NCBI RefSeq assembly: GCF_038039215.1
Contig: NZ_JBBPCL010000001.1
Coordinates: forward strand, 992,001 to 1,056,000
Source of the DNA: Pseudonocardia sp. T1-2H
GTDB lineage: Bacteria; Actinomycetota; Actinomycetes; Mycobacteriales; Pseudonocardiaceae
DNA: 64,000 nucleotides
Direction: 5' to 3'
In this document: positions 57,068 through 64,000 of the stretch, piece after piece
Position numbering within the stretch: position 1 is the first letter of the stretch
Layout of the letters: each line of letters starts with the position of its first letter
Program-made: the position numbers and the translations under genes
The notes under the pieces: model-generated
The model's database searches: none
What the model was told of the DNA's origin: nothing
The model's input: only the letters and a program-made list of their open reading frames with translations

Positions 57068-58131
57068 CGACCGCCACGCATGGTTGGCGTCGCTGGTTCG
57101 CCTCGACCGGGGCCCCACCGATGTGGCGGCCCGTGTTGTACGCCGTGGCGGGTCTGGTGGTCGGCGCCGCGTTGGGTGCGGTGCTGACTCCGCAGAAGGG
57201 TGCGGTCCTGGCCGGGCTCACCGGCCTCTTGGTGGCCGCGGCGGGATCGACCGGCCCGACGAAGGTTTCGTTGCGGCTCGCCTCGCTCGCGGCGGCGGCT
57301 GGGCTCATCGTCGTGTTCGCGGCGTTCGTCGTCACCGGCCATCCGTGGTGGGCGGCCGTCGCGATGGCCGCGGTGGCGATCCTGACCTCGGCCGTTGCCA
57401 CCGCCGGACCGGCCGGTGCGGTGTTGGGGATGCTGGGAGGGATCGGGTTCGTGTTGACGGTCGTCTGCGCCGCAACGGTGGGGTTGGTGCCGGACGTGTC
57501 GGTGCTGTCCGGGGCCTCGCGGGTGGTTCTCGGGGCCGTGGGCGGCTTGGTCGTGGCGACGGTCGGTGCCATGGTGCGAAACCGCCGGGCCGGCACCAGC
57601 ACCGGCCCGGACATCCCCGCACCGTGGGGGCCGATGTGGGCATCACTGAGGTCGTTCGACGAGCACACCCGCGACGGGGTACGAAGGGCAATCCCCCTCG
57701 CGATCGGCATGTTCGTCTACCAGCGCACGCTCGACCATGACTCGCTCTGGATCTTCATCGCCGCATTCGCGGTGTTGCTGCCGACCGGAAAGCCCACGGT
57801 CGGCGTCGCAGCCACGCGGGTGGTCAGCACCATCGTCGGCATGCTGGTCCTCTCCGTGCTCGGCCTGGTCAGCGCCGCGGGTGTGCTGTTCACGGCGGCG
57901 ATCCTGTTCTTGCTCGTCGGCATCGCCTACAAGCCGACCTATCCCTTGCCGGCGGCCGCGTTGTCCGCGATGGGCGCCGTACTGCTTGTCGCGGGGCCCG
58001 CGGGAGACCTGGGCGCCTGGGCCGCACACCGCCTGCTCGACACCCTGCTGGGCTGCGCAATGGCCCTCGCGTCGATGTACCTGCTCTGGCCGAGGGACAA
58101 ACCAGACAACGACGCCGTCACAGCCGAATGA
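57064..58131 (+). CDS. FUSC-family (aromatic acid exporter-like) membrane protein
   Basis: A 355-residue integral membrane protein with two blocks of hydrophobic helices (residues ~20-165 and ~225-345) separated by a short hydrophilic link (MVRNRRAGTSTGPDI). The second block has FVYQRTLDHDSLWIFIAAFA and LLPTGKPTVGVAATRVVSTI, GML, matching the FUSC/fusaric-acid-resistance fold in which the two halves are related. Export of aromatic acids or other toxic anions is the family expectation. ATG 57064 overlaps the stop of the small upstream frame. Confidence 0.85.
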   Translation: MTTATHGWRRWFASTGAPPMWRPVLYAVAGLVVGAALGAVLTPQKGAVLAGLTGLLVAAAGSTGPTKVSLRLASLAAAAGLIVVFAAFVVTGHPWWAAVAMAAVAILTSAVATAGPAGAVLGMLGGIGFVLTVVCAATVGLVPDVSVLSGASRVVLGAVGGLVVATVGAMVRNRRAGTSTGPDIPAPWGPMWASLRSFDEHTRDGVRRAIPLAIGMFVYQRTLDHDSLWIFIAAFAVLLPTGKPTVGVAATRVVSTIVGMLVLSVLGLVSAAGVLFTAAILFLLVGIAYKPTYPLPAAALSAMGAVLLVAGPAGDLGAWAAHRLLDTLLGCAMALASMYLLWPRDKPDNDAVTAE

Positions 58132-58261
58132 CGAAATGACACCAACACACCAACCTCGGACAGCGATCGGCCCAGAACCCGTCCCCGGACGCCCCCGAAC
58201 TGCGCTGTAGCCACCCAGGACGATGCAGGCCCGGTGACGGCCGGGGAACGGAGCGAGACCG

Positions 58262-58834
58262 ATGACGAGGAACCGAGTCGACGAACTGAGCCCTGCGGCC
58301 CAGAAGCGCATGCTGAACGCAACGCTGCTGAAGGCCGCCGTATCAGCGGCGCTGCTGGTCGTCGTCTACTACCTGGCCCCATTGAACCGGCCGCTCGACG
58401 CTGTCACTTGGATCGGATTCGCGCTGGGGCTCGCGGTCTTCGCCGCCATCATCGGCTATCACACGCGGGCGATCATCGCCTCCGAGGTCCCCCGCCTACG
58501 TGCGATCCAGGCGGTTGCGACCGGGCTGCCGGTGCTCCTACTGCTGTTCGCCGCGATCTACGTCCTGATCGCGAATGCAGACCCGGACAGCTTCAGCGAG
58601 ATGCTCAGCCGAACCGACTCGCTCTACTTCACCCTCACCGTGTTCGCCACCGTCGGTTTCGGCGACATCGCCCCTCGCAGCGACGTGGCACGGATCCTCA
58701 CCATGATTCAGATGATCATCGACCTGTTCGCGGTCGGGGTGATCGCCAAGATCCTGATAGGTGCGGTCGACGTCGCGCAGAAGAGGCGCAAGAACGAGGC
58801 GGCGGAGAACGAAAGCCGAAATGCGAGCGAGTGA
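58262..58834 (+). CDS. Two-pore-helix potassium channel
   Basis: A 190-residue membrane protein with about four hydrophobic segments. The last two flank a pore loop with the K+ selectivity filter TVGFGD (preceded by YFTLTVFA). The N-terminal segments may be structural. No RCK/TrkA-N domain follows, so gating would rely on the membrane part. ATG 58262 lies 130 bases behind the FUSC-family gene. K+ flux could support osmotic or pH stress response. Confidence 0.88.
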   Translation: MTRNRVDELSPAAQKRMLNATLLKAAVSAALLVVVYYLAPLNRPLDAVTWIGFALGLAVFAAIIGYHTRAIIASEVPRLRAIQAVATGLPVLLLLFAAIYVLIANADPDSFSEMLSRTDSLYFTLTVFATVGFGDIAPRSDVARILTMIQMIIDLFAVGVIAKILIGAVDVAQKRRKNEAAENESRNASE

Positions 58835-59009
58835 GCGCAGGCCATTCTGTCTCAAGCTGAAACTCGACTCGAAACGCCTCCAAGAGAGGGCCCATTTTCG
58901 TCGCAGTTGATGTTATCCCGACCCTTGGCTGCATTCCTCCGACCCCGGAGACCACTCTTCACCCCGCACGGGCGACCCCGCCTCCGAGGGCCGGGCCTAC
59001 CGTCTATGC

Positions 59010-60203
59010 ATGACTATTCCAAATCCCGAACCCGACGCTGTCCAAACCATCCCTGTGTCGCTTGCTGAGGCCGCGGCCCCTCGCCGATGGGGTATACCGC
59101 GAGCGCTTATCCTCCTCATCGGAGCGGCATCGACGGTGGTGGTCCTCGCCGGCGTGCAGGCCACCGCCTGGCTGCTCGGACCAGCGTTCATGGCGCTGGT
59201 CATCGTGATCGGTGTGACGCCAGTGCAAGGCTGGCTACGGCGTCACGGCTGGCCCGGATGGGCCACCAGCCTCGTGGTGGTCGTTCTCGTCTACGCGATC
59301 CTGTTCACTCTCGCGCTGGTGATCATCTTTTCCGTCGCCCAACTCGCGACCGAGCTGCCGAAGTACGCGTCGACAGCCAACGCCCTCGTGGCTTCCGCGA
59401 CGGCCCAGCTCACCGCGCTGGGCGTCGGCCCCGAGCAGCTGCGGCTGGCGGCGAGCTCGCTGGACCTCGGAAAGCTAGCCGGAGTGCTCGGGTCGCTGCT
59501 GAGCAGCGTCGCCGGACTGGCGACCAACTTCGTGTTCCTGCTGGCGCTCCTCTTGTTCCTCAGTGCCGAGTCCGGGGGCATGGATGACCGATTCGCGTCA
59601 ATCGCCAAGGACCGACCGAAGATCATTGAGGCGCTCAACCATTCCGCCTGGGGCACCCGCCAGTACCTGCTGGTGACCACGGTGTTCGGGTTCATCGTGG
59701 CAGTGCTGGACTCCGTCGCACTGGGGATCATGGGTATCCCGTTGGCGGTCACCTGGGGCGTGCTGGCGTTCATCACGAACTACATCCCGAACGTCGGGTT
59801 CATCATCGGTGTCGTGCCGCCCGCACTACTCGGGCTGCTGACCGGCGGCCCGCGGCTGATGCTGATCGTCATCATCGTGTACGCGGCGATCAACTTCGTG
59901 GTGCAGTCGATCATCCAGCCGCGTTTCATCGGTGACGCGGTCGGGCTGTCGATGACGATCACGTTCGTCGCCCTGGTGTTTTGGGCATGGCTGCTGGGCG
60001 CGCTCGGCGCGATCCTGGCCATCCCGCTCACACTGATGTGCAAGGCGATCCTTGTGGACGTCGACCCACAGGCCCGATGGGCCGAGGTGCTGCTGCGATC
60101 CTCGGCCAAGGACCCCGACCCGTCCGCGCCCACGAAGAAGTCGCGCCGCCAGCGCCGCCACGCGCCACCACCCTCCACCGACCCGACGCCCGCATCAACC
60201 TGA
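59010..60203 (+). CDS. AI-2E family transporter (PerM/YdiK-like)
   Basis: A 397-residue protein with ~8 hydrophobic segments. The family block in the second half is complete: TNYIPNVGFIIGVVPPALLG and INFVVQSIIQPRFIGDAVGL. Some AI-2E members move Na+ in exchange for H+, others export signals or metabolites; assignment to autoinducer-2 is not implied. The C-terminal 30 residues (KKSRRQRRHAPPPSTDPT) are basic and proline-rich. It is the last cargo gene of the island. Confidence 0.88.
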   Translation: MTIPNPEPDAVQTIPVSLAEAAAPRRWGIPRALILLIGAASTVVVLAGVQATAWLLGPAFMALVIVIGVTPVQGWLRRHGWPGWATSLVVVVLVYAILFTLALVIIFSVAQLATELPKYASTANALVASATAQLTALGVGPEQLRLAASSLDLGKLAGVLGSLLSSVAGLATNFVFLLALLLFLSAESGGMDDRFASIAKDRPKIIEALNHSAWGTRQYLLVTTVFGFIVAVLDSVALGIMGIPLAVTWGVLAFITNYIPNVGFIIGVVPPALLGLLTGGPRLMLIVIIVYAAINFVVQSIIQPRFIGDAVGLSMTITFVALVFWAWLLGALGAILAIPLTLMCKAILVDVDPQARWAEVLLRSSAKDPDPSAPTKKSRRQRRHAPPPSTDPTPAST

Positions 60204-60463
60204 CCACGCCGGGCGGAGCCCGATCCATCAGTCGAGCGTGCGCGGTGCGGTCGGCGAGGGCGTCAGCATCGCTCTGACCGCCACAGCGTCGAGGAAACGC
60301 ACGCGCCCCGTCCGGCTGCGTGACATCGACGTCGAGCGCACTCGGCCGGCACGGTCCGTGTCATCTCGTCCCGCTGCACGGACCGTTCGAAAGTTCAGCT
60401 CGGCCAATTCGGAGGGTCACCCGCCGCGGGTGAGGTGATGCACGCCAGCCGCGAGACGATATG
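60204..60463. other. Non-coding right inner border of the island
   Basis: About 260 bp with no recognised gene or repeat. The IS-related sequence begins abruptly at 60464. Confidence 0.4.
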
Positions 60464-60870
60464 TGGCGTTCTACCGCTGCTACAGCCCGCACCTGGTCCC
60501 GCTGCGTGAGCTGGTCCGCGTCGCTGGCCGCCGTTGGACGGTCGAGGAGTCGTTCCAGGCCGGCAAGGGCTTGGCCGGGCTGGACGAGCATCAGCTCCGG
60601 CGCTGGACTTCCTGGCGGCGCTGGACGATGTTCGCGATGCTCGCCCACGCCCTGCTCGCGGTGATCGCAGCCCGCGAGCACATCGATCGGCCCGGCCCGG
60701 CCGGGTTGATCGCGCTGACCTGCAACGAGATCCGCCGCCTGCTCGCCATCTTCGTCATCGAGCCTGGCCGAGCGATCGCCTGCGCCGCTGCCTGGTCGAG
60801 CTGGCGCCGTCGTCATCAGTACCGCGCACGCTCCAGCTACTACCAGCGTCAGAAAGCCACCCGTGCATGA
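60460..60870 (+). pseudogene. IS701-family transposase, C-terminal fragment (right copy)
   Basis: The frame reads AFYRCYSPHLVPLRELVRVA and then WTVEESFQAGKGLAGLDEHQ to KATRA, identical to the left copy at protein level. Upstream of AFYRCY there is no transposase sequence, so only the last ~135 codons are present. Inverted to the left copy, it forms the right boundary of the island. Confidence 0.8.
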
Positions 60871-60894
60871 TCATAACGATCTACGGCTGGAGTA
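60464..60894 (+). repeat. Right inverted copy of the IS end (431 bp)
   Basis: Inverted copy of 55176-55606, ending in GGCTGGAGTA just before CTAG (60895-60898). Confidence 0.85.
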
Positions 60895-61491
60895 CTAGAT
60901 CCGGTGCAGGGTGCCCTCGTCCGGGCCGCGGTCCCCGGTCCAGCGCTGCACCGCGTCGGTGTCGACGTCGAGCAGGTCCAGCGCTCGGCCCACCGTGTGG
61001 TCCACGATGTCCGCGACGCTCGCCGGCCGCGTGTAGAACGCCGGCACCGGCGGCATCACGATCGCGCCGGACGCGGTCACGTCGGACATCAGCCGCAGGT
61101 GCCCGGCGTGCAGCGGGGTCTCGCGCAGCAGCAGGACCAGCCGCCGGCGCTCCTTGAGCACCACGTCCGCGGCCCGGACCACCAGCGACTCGTCGTAGCT
61201 CGACGCGATGCCCGACAGCGTCTTGACGCTGCACGGCGCGACGAGCATCCCCGCGGTCCGGAACGAGCCGCTGGAGATGGAGGCGCCGAGGTCGTTCTCC
61301 GAGTGCACGACGTCGGCGAGCGCCCGGACCTCGGCGACGCTGCGGTCGGTCTCGTAGCCGATGGTGGCCCGCGCGGCCTTCGTCATGACCAGGTGCGTCT
61401 CGACGTCCGGGATCCCGCCCAGCAGCTCCAGGGCCCGGATGCCGTAGACCGCCCCGGACGCCCCGGTGATCGCGATGATGATCCGGCGCAC
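60895..61491 (-). CDS. ubiX: Flavin prenyltransferase UbiX
   Basis: A 198-residue UbiX/Pad1: TGASGAVYGIRALELL (FMN site), SGSFRTAGMLVAPCSVKT, RETPLHAGHLRLM and PPVPAFYTRPASV. It prenylates FMN to make the cofactor of the UbiD decarboxylase encoded directly upstream. The stop codon TAG lies within the CTAG (60895-60898) at the island boundary, so the insertion happened at the very end of this gene without changing the protein. GTG 61491 overlaps the ubiD stop by one base (TAGTG). Confidence 0.93.
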   Translation of the reverse strand: MRRIIIAITGASGAVYGIRALELLGGIPDVETHLVMTKAARATIGYETDRSVAEVRALADVVHSENDLGASISSGSFRTAGMLVAPCSVKTLSGIASSYDESLVVRAADVVLKERRRLVLLLRETPLHAGHLRLMSDVTASGAIVMPPVPAFYTRPASVADIVDHTVGRALDLLDVDTDAVQRWTGDRGPDEGTLHRI

Positions 61492-62840
61492 TACAGCCCC
61501 AGCTCCGCCAGGTGCCCGCGCACGCGCTCGGGGTCCGCCGGCTCCACCCGCATCTGCCGATAGCGGTCGCGGTCGGCGGACGGGACGGTCGCGTCGATCC
61601 CGAGCTTGGCGGTGAGCGCGCCGTCGGCCGACGGGTCCAGGCTGCTGCCCTTCGCGTTCGGCACGACGAGCAGGTCCCGGTCGGCCTGCACGCGGGTGGC
61701 GACGGCCCAGCCGACCTGCTCGTCGTCGAGCACGTCCACGTCGTCATCGACCACGGTGACCTGCTTGATCGTCGACGCGGTGAGGAACAGCGTCATCATC
61801 GCCGTACTCGCCGCCCCGGGCGCCGGGTTCCGCAGCGCCACGACCGCGGACAGCCGGCAGGACCCGGACTCGGGCAGCCGCAGCCCGGCCACGTCGAGAC
61901 CGGCCCGGCGCAGCGCCCGCATGCAGGCCGCCTCGCGCGGGACGCCGCCCGCGTAGAAATGCTCGCGGCCGCCGGAGAGGATCGTCTGGAACACCGCGTC
62001 GTCGCGGTGCCACCCCTCGAGCAGCTCGATCACCGGCGCCGGGCCGCCCGGGCCGTAGGTGCGCGGGTACTCGCCGAAGGGCCCCTCGGCCTCGCGGCGA
62101 CCGGCCCGGAACCGGCCCTCCAGCACGAACTCGGCCCGCGCGGGGACGAGCGCGTCGACGGTCGGCGCCGCCACCAGCTCGATCGGCTCGGGAGCCAGCG
62201 CGTTCGCCACGCCGTAGTCGTCCAGCTCCCGGTCCGCCGGCGACTGGCTGGCCAGGACCAGCGCCGGGTGCACCCCGACGACGAGCGCGACGTCGAGGTC
62301 GCGGCCCGCCGCCTCGGCCTCGGTGAAGATCCGGCGCAGACGTCCGGGCAGCAGCAGCGCGCGCAGCTCCCGTTCGCCCGCGGCCTGCAGCCGGTTGATC
62401 GACAGGTTCATCCGGCCGCTCGCCGGGTCCCGCACCACGACCAGCGCCGAGGTCAGGTAGAGGCCTCCGTCCCGGGAGTGCTGCCGGGTGAGCGGCAGCG
62501 CGGACAGCAGCCGGTCGCCGGTGAGGCGGTTCGCGAGCACCGGCGCGTCCGCCGGCTCGACCTGCGGGCAGGGCGCCGGGTCGTCGAGCGCGGCGGCGAA
62601 CCGGTCCGCGACGTCGTGCGGGTCGCAGCCCAGCGCGAGCCCGAGGTGCTCGCGGCCCGGCACGGTGTTGCCCACCAGCGGGAACTCCGCGCCCTCGACG
62701 TCGTCGAAGTGGACCGCGCGTCGGCCGTCGGCCCGTTCCAGGACCGCGGCGACGTCCTGGTCCGGGCCGATCGGGGCCTTCAGCCGGACGAGCTCGCCCC
62801 GGGAGTCGAGCATGCCCAGCCAGGAGCGCAGGTCCGTCAC
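61491..62840 (-). CDS. UbiD-family decarboxylase
   Basis: A 449-residue UbiD-type prenyl-FMN decarboxylase: SWLGMLDSRGELVRLKAPIG at the start, then MNLSINRLQ, the metal/prFMN region EAEGPFGEYPRTYGPGG with its conserved glutamate, and DDDVDVLDDEQVGWAVATR. The family reversibly decarboxylates aromatic or alpha,beta-unsaturated acids. The GTG start at 62840 overlaps the SDR stop (GTGA). With UbiX, SDR and an MFS permease it forms an uptake-oxidation-decarboxylation unit. Confidence 0.92.
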   Translation of the reverse strand: MTDLRSWLGMLDSRGELVRLKAPIGPDQDVAAVLERADGRRAVHFDDVEGAEFPLVGNTVPGREHLGLALGCDPHDVADRFAAALDDPAPCPQVEPADAPVLANRLTGDRLLSALPLTRQHSRDGGLYLTSALVVVRDPASGRMNLSINRLQAAGERELRALLLPGRLRRIFTEAEAAGRDLDVALVVGVHPALVLASQSPADRELDDYGVANALAPEPIELVAAPTVDALVPARAEFVLEGRFRAGRREAEGPFGEYPRTYGPGGPAPVIELLEGWHRDDAVFQTILSGGREHFYAGGVPREAACMRALRRAGLDVAGLRLPESGSCRLSAVVALRNPAPGAASTAMMTLFLTASTIKQVTVVDDDVDVLDDEQVGWAVATRVQADRDLLVVPNAKGSSLDPSADGALTAKLGIDATVPSADRDRYRQMRVEPADPERVRGHLAELGL

Positions 62841-63625
62841 GTGAACACCCCGCCGCCGTCGACCACCACGGTCTGCCCGGTCACGAACCCGCTCGACGGC
62901 GACGCCAGCCACAGCACGGCACCGACCAGGTCGTCGGGCGCCATCTCGCGGCCGAGCGCGCGACCCTTGGCGGCCATCGCGATGTAGTCGCCGGTGTTCA
63001 GGACGCGGCTGGCGTCGTCGCTGACCAGGCCGGGGGCGACCCCGTTGACGGTGATGGTGTCGCCGCCCAGCTCGCGCGCCGCAGCCCGGGTGAGCCCGTC
63101 GACGGCGGCCTTGGAGGCGACGTAGTGCGCGAACCCGGGCGCGCCCATCCGGGCGACGGTGGAGGAGATGTTGACGATCCGGCCGCCGCCGCCCTCGCGC
63201 ATCACCGGGGCGACCGCCTTGATGGCCTGCCAGGTGCCGCGCACGTTGACGGTGAGCACCCGGTCCCACTCGTCGTTCGTCAGCTCGGTGAGGTGCTTCT
63301 TGCCGCCCAGGCCCTGGTAGATCGCGGCGTTGTTGACCAGCGCGTCGATCCGGCCGAACTCGCTGCGGGCGGTGTCGACGACGCGTCCCCAGTCGTCGTC
63401 GGAGGTGACGTCGGCGGCGACGAACACGACCCGCCCGCCGCCGGCGGCCGTGATCTTCTCGGCCAGCGCGGTGCCGGTGTCGGTCGCGGCGGCCACGTCC
63501 GTGGCGACGACGTCCGCGCCCGCCGCGGCGAACGCGGCCACGTAGTCGCCGCCGATCCCGCCGCCGGCGCCGGTGACGACGACGGTGCGGCCCCGGTGCT
63601 CGGAGTGGCCGTTCTCGGTGCTCAT
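62837..63625 (-). CDS. Short-chain dehydrogenase/reductase (SDR)
   Basis: A 262-residue classical SDR: NAD(P)-binding VTGAGGGIGGDYVAAF, DALVNNAAIYQG, the catalytic Ser in VNISSTVARMG and the YVASKAAVDGL motif with Tyr and Lys. The usual Asp near residue 42 (VVATDVAAATD) suggests preference for NAD+. ATG 63625. It probably oxidises an alcohol or cis-diol intermediate before the UbiD step; that is inferred from the operon. Confidence 0.9.
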   Translation of the reverse strand: MSTENGHSEHRGRTVVVTGAGGGIGGDYVAAFAAAGADVVATDVAAATDTGTALAEKITAAGGGRVVFVAADVTSDDDWGRVVDTARSEFGRIDALVNNAAIYQGLGGKKHLTELTNDEWDRVLTVNVRGTWQAIKAVAPVMREGGGGRIVNISSTVARMGAPGFAHYVASKAAVDGLTRAAARELGGDTITVNGVAPGLVSDDASRVLNTGDYIAMAAKGRALGREMAPDDLVGAVLWLASPSSGFVTGQTVVVDGGGVFT

Positions 63626-63651
63626 GGAATGGAGGTCCTTTCGGGGTGGGC

Positions 63652-64000
63652 TCAGGCCCGGTCGGCGGGGGCGGGCGGCGTGGCCGGTGCTCGGTCCGAG
63701 CCGTGCGCCGGCTCCTCACGGTCCAGCGCGCCGCGGGTCTCGGGCACGAACAGCGCGCCGATCAGGAACAGCGCCACGACGGCGCCGAGGAAGATCGCCA
63801 GCCGGCCCGGGATGTCGGCCACGGTGGGGCTGGCCAGGCTGACGAAGGTCGTGGTCAGCCCGCCGATCGCGAAGCCGCCGTTCCAGATCAGCGCGGTCGC
63901 AGTGGCCCGCAGCCGGGTCGGGAACAGCTCGTTGAGGAAGATCGGGACCGCGGCGTAGGACGCGTTCGCGAGCACGGTCAGCAGCAACCCGTAGACGAGC
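63652..64000 (-). CDS. MFS transporter, C-terminal part (window edge)
   Basis: The gene runs off the right edge. About 115 C-terminal residues are visible, with two hydrophobic segments and the loop IFLNELFPTRLRATATALIW, NGGFAIGG, typical of metabolite:H+ symporters; the cytoplasmic tail (VPETRGALDREEPAH) is short. It is 26 bases upstream of the SDR gene, same strand, and probably imports the substrate of the SDR/UbiD pathway. Confidence 0.8.
   Translation of the reverse strand, partial: LVYGLLLTVLANASYAAVPIFLNELFPTRLRATATALIWNGGFAIGGLTTTFVSLASPTVADIPGRLAIFLGAVVALFLIGALFVPETRGALDREEPAHGSDRAPATPPAPADRA

Larger units (their letters stand above)
55172..60898. mobile_element. IS701-type composite-transposon-like island with membrane/stress cargo
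   Basis: The 5.7-kb segment is bounded by inverted 431-bp sequences: TACTCCAGCCGTTGATCG (from 55176) and its near-identical complement ending at 60894 (one T/A difference in the first 18 bases), each encoding the same transposase C-terminus facing outward. CTAG lies outside both ends (55172-55175 and 60895-60898), fitting the 4-bp YTAR target duplication of IS701-family elements. Both IS copies are truncated on their inner sides, at different points (55889 and 60463), so the element is not expected to be autonomous. The cargo is four or five plus-strand genes (56306-60203). Confidence 0.75.

Overview
The window looks like chromosomal DNA of a high-GC actinomycete. I infer the Pseudonocardia / Pseudonocardiaceae group from the very high G+C, the frequent GTG starts with GGAGG-type ribosome sites, the many acyl-CoA enzymes, an actinobacterial-type Baeyer-Villiger monooxygenase, and a red-type RuBisCO operon. 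No rRNA, tRNA or CRISPR array was seen.

Layout. (1) 1-15.2 kb: a giant multidomain acyl-CoA carboxylase running off the left edge, coupled to a ketoacyl synthase III-like gene; then a carboxymuconolactone-decarboxylase-like protein, an acyl-CoA dehydrogenase, a glyoxalase-fold protein, an HxlR regulator with an MFS exporter, a phosphofructokinase, a metallo-hydrolase, a DedA/phosphodiesterase deletion remnant, an alpha/beta hydrolase and a FadD-type ligase. (2) 15.4-17.3 kb: a frameshifted Baeyer-Villiger monooxygenase. (3) 17.4-28.9 kb: a carbon-fixation island. It holds P450, ferredoxin and a NarL-type two-component pair on the plus strand, then a minus-strand operon cbbL-cbbS-cbbX-lysR-fbp-prk, with a class I aldolase diverging from cbbL. 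Its left edge carries an IS21 istB scrap and its right edge carries decayed response-regulator and ferredoxin-reductase scraps. (4) 29-41.2 kb: crotonase, CoA-transferase, HtrA-like protease, thiolase, a TMEM165/GDT1 fusion behind a yybP-ykoY (Mn2+) riboswitch, a DszC-like/SfnG organosulfur pair, an NCS1 permease remnant and an AMP ligase. (5) 41.3-54.2 kb: a TetR-controlled catabolic operon (acyl-CoA dehydrogenase, AMP ligase, acyl-CoA carboxylase beta and alpha, second ligase, crotonase, TIGR03084 protein, AtuA) followed by a LysR gene. Its gene content resembles the Pseudomonas acyclic-terpene (atu) pathway. (6) 55.17-60.90 kb: a composite-transposon-like island bounded by inverted partial IS701-type copies and CTAG tetranucleotides. 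It carries a DUF1269-like protein, a FUSC-family protein, a two-TM potassium channel and an AI-2E-family protein. (7) 60.9-64 kb: a minus-strand ubiX-ubiD-SDR-MFS block, probably for decarboxylation of an aromatic or unsaturated acid.

How the genes work together. RuBisCO, CbbX, phosphoribulokinase, FBPase and aldolase form a Calvin-cycle core. The 42-53 kb operon can activate, dehydrogenate, carboxylate and hydrate a branched acyl-CoA. SfnG and the DszC-like enzyme suggest sulfur scavenging. The IS-bounded island is a membrane/stress cargo.

Caveat. Seven otherwise well-conserved genes carry single-base frame breaks (near 3886, 17076, 30635 and 30708, 31475, 35883, 40167, 54550). Three lie in the same CCGG(G)AAGCTC context and the rest in G/C runs, so assembly or read error is more likely than true decay for most of them.
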